Shown here piece after piece: positions 61,918 to 64,000 of a stretch of DNA of 64,000 nucleotides. The DNA comes from Candidatus Accumulibacter regalis (GTDB lineage: Bacteria > Pseudomonadota > Gammaproteobacteria > Burkholderiales > Rhodocyclaceae): the NCBI GenBank assembly GCA_000585075.1, contig JEMY01000006.1, positions 24,027 to 88,026 on the forward strand. The letters run 5' to 3'. Every line of letters starts with the position of its first letter. Positions within the stretch are counted from its first letter, which is position 1. The notes under the pieces were generated by a model that worked only from the letters and a program-made list of their open reading frames with translations, had not been told where the DNA came from and did no database searches. The position numbers were made by a program, and so were the translations under genes.

Positions 61918-63824
61918 ATTTGATAATCGAGCTTCAGACGCGACTGCAGCCTGCGCGCCTGCCGGAAAGACTCTTTGAGGATATGCCTCTCAATCTCGTT
62001 CAACTCGTCAGGCCTGATCAGATTGTCGCCGCTGCGTCCGTGCTCCTGCTCGAAATGCTGGTGCCGCAAACGCAGCATCTGAATGAAATTGAAGCCATCG
62101 ACGATTGCCGCCACCTCGTCCGAGGAAATCTTCATCAGGCTGCACGCCCGCTTCAGACGAGCCACGGTGTTCGTCGCCTCGACCTGATTGGCCAGAGCGA
62201 AAAGGCGTGCGGCGTCGGTAAACAGACGCACGCCGTACTTCTTGAGGTCGATGGTTCCCGGATGCTCGGGGTCGTCGCCGGTCACGAAGTCGCGGATACG
62301 GCCAAGCGGTGGCGCGACCTCGAGCGCGTTCTGGGCCAGCATGCGCAGGAACAGCGGATTGCCCTGCGTCATGCGAAGGAGAGAAAGACGCATCCGGTGC
62401 GCCAGATTGAAGCGGCCGTAGAGGGGGCGGAAATCGAAGAAGATCGTCGCATTCAGCAAGGCCAGCGGTTCCGGCGTGCGCACCCAATGGGAAAACTTCT
62501 CTTCCCATTCCTCGAGCGTCAGGCACAGCTCGGGGTTGCTGGCCATGATATTGCCCTTGCAGAGCGGGAAACCGCACTTGTCGAGGTCATCATTGACCGC
62601 TCGGGCGAAGTCGAGAAAGCGCAGTTGCGTCTGCTCGCGGTCCATGATGTCGGTGCAGATGAAAACAATTCCGTTATCCTGATCGGTGGTAAACGTCTGT
62701 TCGTCGCGCCCCTCCGAACCGAACGCCAGCCACGCCCAGTCGATGCCGTAGAAATCGTCGCCATCAAGATTGAGTTCGATCACCCGGCGCGTCACCGCGT
62801 CGTTGAGTGTCGAGATGAACTGGGTGATCTCCTGGGCGCCGACGCCCTCCGAGAGCATCGTCAGTGCCAGCTGGCGAACGTCCTCACGAGCGTGCTGCAG
62901 CACCGCGACACTACTCGCGGCATCGATCGAGTGTCGAATCTGGCGCAAGCCGGCACCTTGCAGCTTGAAAAGATCACGCTCCGAAACGACGCCCCGCAAG
63001 CGCCCTCCTTCGTCCACGGCAAGAACGTGGCGGACGCGGTGCATGGCCATCACCAGTGCCGCATCGTGAGCATTTGCCGCCAGCGGCAAAGTCTGTGGCG
63101 CCGGCGACATCACCGCAGCAATCGCCTGCTCGAGCGAAGCTCCGGGGAGGACGATGCGCTTGAGGATATCCGAGAGGGTAAAGATACCGACGGGCCGTCG
63201 CTCGGCGTCCACCACGACCATCGAGCCGAGGTGCTGGCCGGCCATCAGCTCGACCACCCGGCGCACGCTCGTGTCCAGCGCCACGGCCACCGGCTCGCGG
63301 ACAACGACCATCGATAGGGGCGAGTTCATCGTCTTCTGCTCGGCCGCACGCTGGGCAAGCTGCAGCTGCAACTGCTGCTGCGATTGTCTGAGCAAGCCCG
63401 CGATATACTGCGTACAGAAGAGATTGAACACCGTGCTCTTCTGAGTCAGGGCGAAGAAGTCGTCGGCGGCGAGTTCGTAGCAGAAGACGTCGTCGTGGGC
63501 AACGTAGGCGCCGACCGTTTCACGCTGCGCCATGAGCGCGCCAATCGAAAAGCTCTGCCCGGGACCCAGCCTGACCGACGACGACTCCAGCTTGCGCTCG
63601 CCTCCACCACGCACGACGTCCACCCGGCCACGCTGCACAATGTGCAGCGTCCGTGCCACCCCCGTCTCTTTGGCCAGAATCCGCGCGCCTTTCGGGTAGT
63701 GGGCGAGCTTCACGCGCAGCGCGAGAAAGCGCAGCGCCTCGGCTTCCATCCGATCAAACGGCGGGTAAGCCTGCAATGACTGGATGCACGCGGAGACCAG
63801 CAGTTCAGTCGCCTCGTTGCTCAT
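61914..63824 (-). CDS. Cyclic-nucleotide-binding / CBS-pair / DUF294 nucleotidyltransferase-like protein
   Basis: 636 residues from MSNEATELLVS (ATG 63822-63824, GAGGAG in front). Residues ~15-135 form a cNMP-binding-like beta roll (GARILAKETGVARTLHIVQRGRVDVV...GPGQSFSIGAL). ~165-285 is a pair of CBS domains (MAGQHLGSMVVVDAERRPVGIFTLSDILKRIV; RHVLAVDEGGRLRGVVSERDLFKL). ~315-470 is a DUF294 nucleotidyltransferase-like domain (WLAFGSEGRDEQTFTTDQDNGIVF, GSxxxxEQxxxTDQD acidic motif). The C-terminus is helical. The related YtfB/GlnD-like fold transfers nucleotides, so it may modify a partner in response to ligands. First gene of the symporter operon. Confidence 0.9.
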   Translation of the reverse strand: MSNEATELLVSACIQSLQAYPPFDRMEAEALRFLALRVKLAHYPKGARILAKETGVARTLHIVQRGRVDVVRGGGERKLESSSVRLGPGQSFSIGALMAQRETVGAYVAHDDVFCYELAADDFFALTQKSTVFNLFCTQYIAGLLRQSQQQLQLQLAQRAAEQKTMNSPLSMVVVREPVAVALDTSVRRVVELMAGQHLGSMVVVDAERRPVGIFTLSDILKRIVLPGASLEQAIAAVMSPAPQTLPLAANAHDAALVMAMHRVRHVLAVDEGGRLRGVVSERDLFKLQGAGLRQIRHSIDAASSVAVLQHAREDVRQLALTMLSEGVGAQEITQFISTLNDAVTRRVIELNLDGDDFYGIDWAWLAFGSEGRDEQTFTTDQDNGIVFICTDIMDREQTQLRFLDFARAVNDDLDKCGFPLCKGNIMASNPELCLTLEEWEEKFSHWVRTPEPLALLNATIFFDFRPLYGRFNLAHRMRLSLLRMTQGNPLFLRMLAQNALEVAPPLGRIRDFVTGDDPEHPGTIDLKKYGVRLFTDAARLFALANQVEATNTVARLKRACSLMKISSDEVAAIVDGFNFIQMLRLRHQHFEQEHGRSGDNLIRPDELNEIERHILKESFRQARRLQSRLKLDYQM

Positions 63825-63853
63825 CCGGGCTCCTCGCTCGATGCACATGAACA

Positions 63854-63876
63854 GGCCGGCACGCGCCGTGCCGGCC
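63854..63876 (-). terminator. 10-bp hairpin upstream of the DUF294 gene
   Basis: GGCCGGCACG (63854-63863) / CGTGCCGGCC (63867-63876), 3-nt loop, about 30 nt upstream of the DUF294 start on the minus strand. It may end an upstream transcript or be part of the leader. No T run follows on the minus strand. Confidence 0.5.
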
Positions 63877-63968
63877 CGAAAAACGACGCCCGCTCAGATC
63901 ATGCCAGGCAGCACCTGGACACTTCCCGGACGCGGCAATCAGGCAGGAAAAGCCGCTCACGGGGACGG

Positions 63969-64000
63969 CGACGGCGAGCCGATCATCCGGCTCGCCGTCG
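63969..64000 (+). repeat. 13-bp perfect inverted repeat at the window edge
   Basis: CGACGGCGAGCCG (63969-63981) and CGGCTCGCCGTCG (63988-64000) flank a 6-nt loop. It may continue beyond the window. It probably is a terminator hairpin for a neighbouring gene; which strand cannot be told. Confidence 0.6.

Overview
This is a GC-rich, densely packed bacterial chromosome segment with no rRNA, tRNA, CRISPR array, prophage or intact insertion sequence that I can see. The gene content and order point to a betaproteobacterium, most likely Rhodocyclales. The clearest markers are a sigma factor followed by DUF3619, DUF3106 and RDD genes; greA-DUF4149 facing yhbY, then rlmE-ftsH-folP-glmM; and pepA-holC-valS divergent from lptFG. 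A Pit phosphate transporter with a DUF47 partner, the complete glyoxylate shunt and an acetate-type symporter would suit a relative of the polyphosphate accumulator Candidatus Accumulibacter. That genus-level guess is inference.

Layout. 1-4056: ilvBN on the minus strand, divergent from a sigma factor/DUF3619/DUF3106/RDD operon. 4157-11713: lptFG, then pepA-holC-unknown-valS. 11710-19661: fused pabB-pabC, a TusA-like protein, an M48 protease, moaC, a cold shock protein, clpS-clpA and an RraA-like protein. 19662-28515: an accessory-like stretch with an ankyrin protein, a decayed ORF, aceA with a palindrome-rich control region, a hybrid histidine kinase, about 1 kb of non-coding DNA carrying a sigma-54-type promoter, a small zinc-ribbon protein, and a LysR regulator divergent from aceB. 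28746-37324: TerC-UspA, a STAS protein-hslV-hslU operon, a decayed CobW GTPase gene, a DUF1223-msrB-msrA periplasmic repair operon, and rlmI. 37562-43538: SCO-type copper chaperone between two exported unknowns, a tiny exported peptide, pit-DUF47, two exported peptidases and fur. 43724-58747: housekeeping genes bamE, dapB, carAB, greA, yhbY, rlmE, ftsH, folP and glmM, interrupted by a hybrid kinase split by an in-frame amber codon. 58799-63824: a minus-strand operon of a cNMP/CBS/DUF294 signalling protein, an exonuclease-like protein, a large sodium/solute symporter and its DUF4212 partner.

How it works together. Two-carbon metabolism is a theme: a likely acetate-type symporter, isocitrate lyase and malate synthase each sit next to putative control elements. 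Envelope maintenance is the second theme: LptFG, BamE, FtsH, periplasmic Msr enzymes and exported metallopeptidases. Protein quality control (ClpSA, HslVU, FtsH, M48) is a third. I do not see a wholly new multi-gene system. The most promising unexplained items are the orphan sigma-54 promoter with about 630 nt of empty DNA, the aceA operator array, the amber-interrupted kinase and the degenerate exonuclease in the symporter operon.
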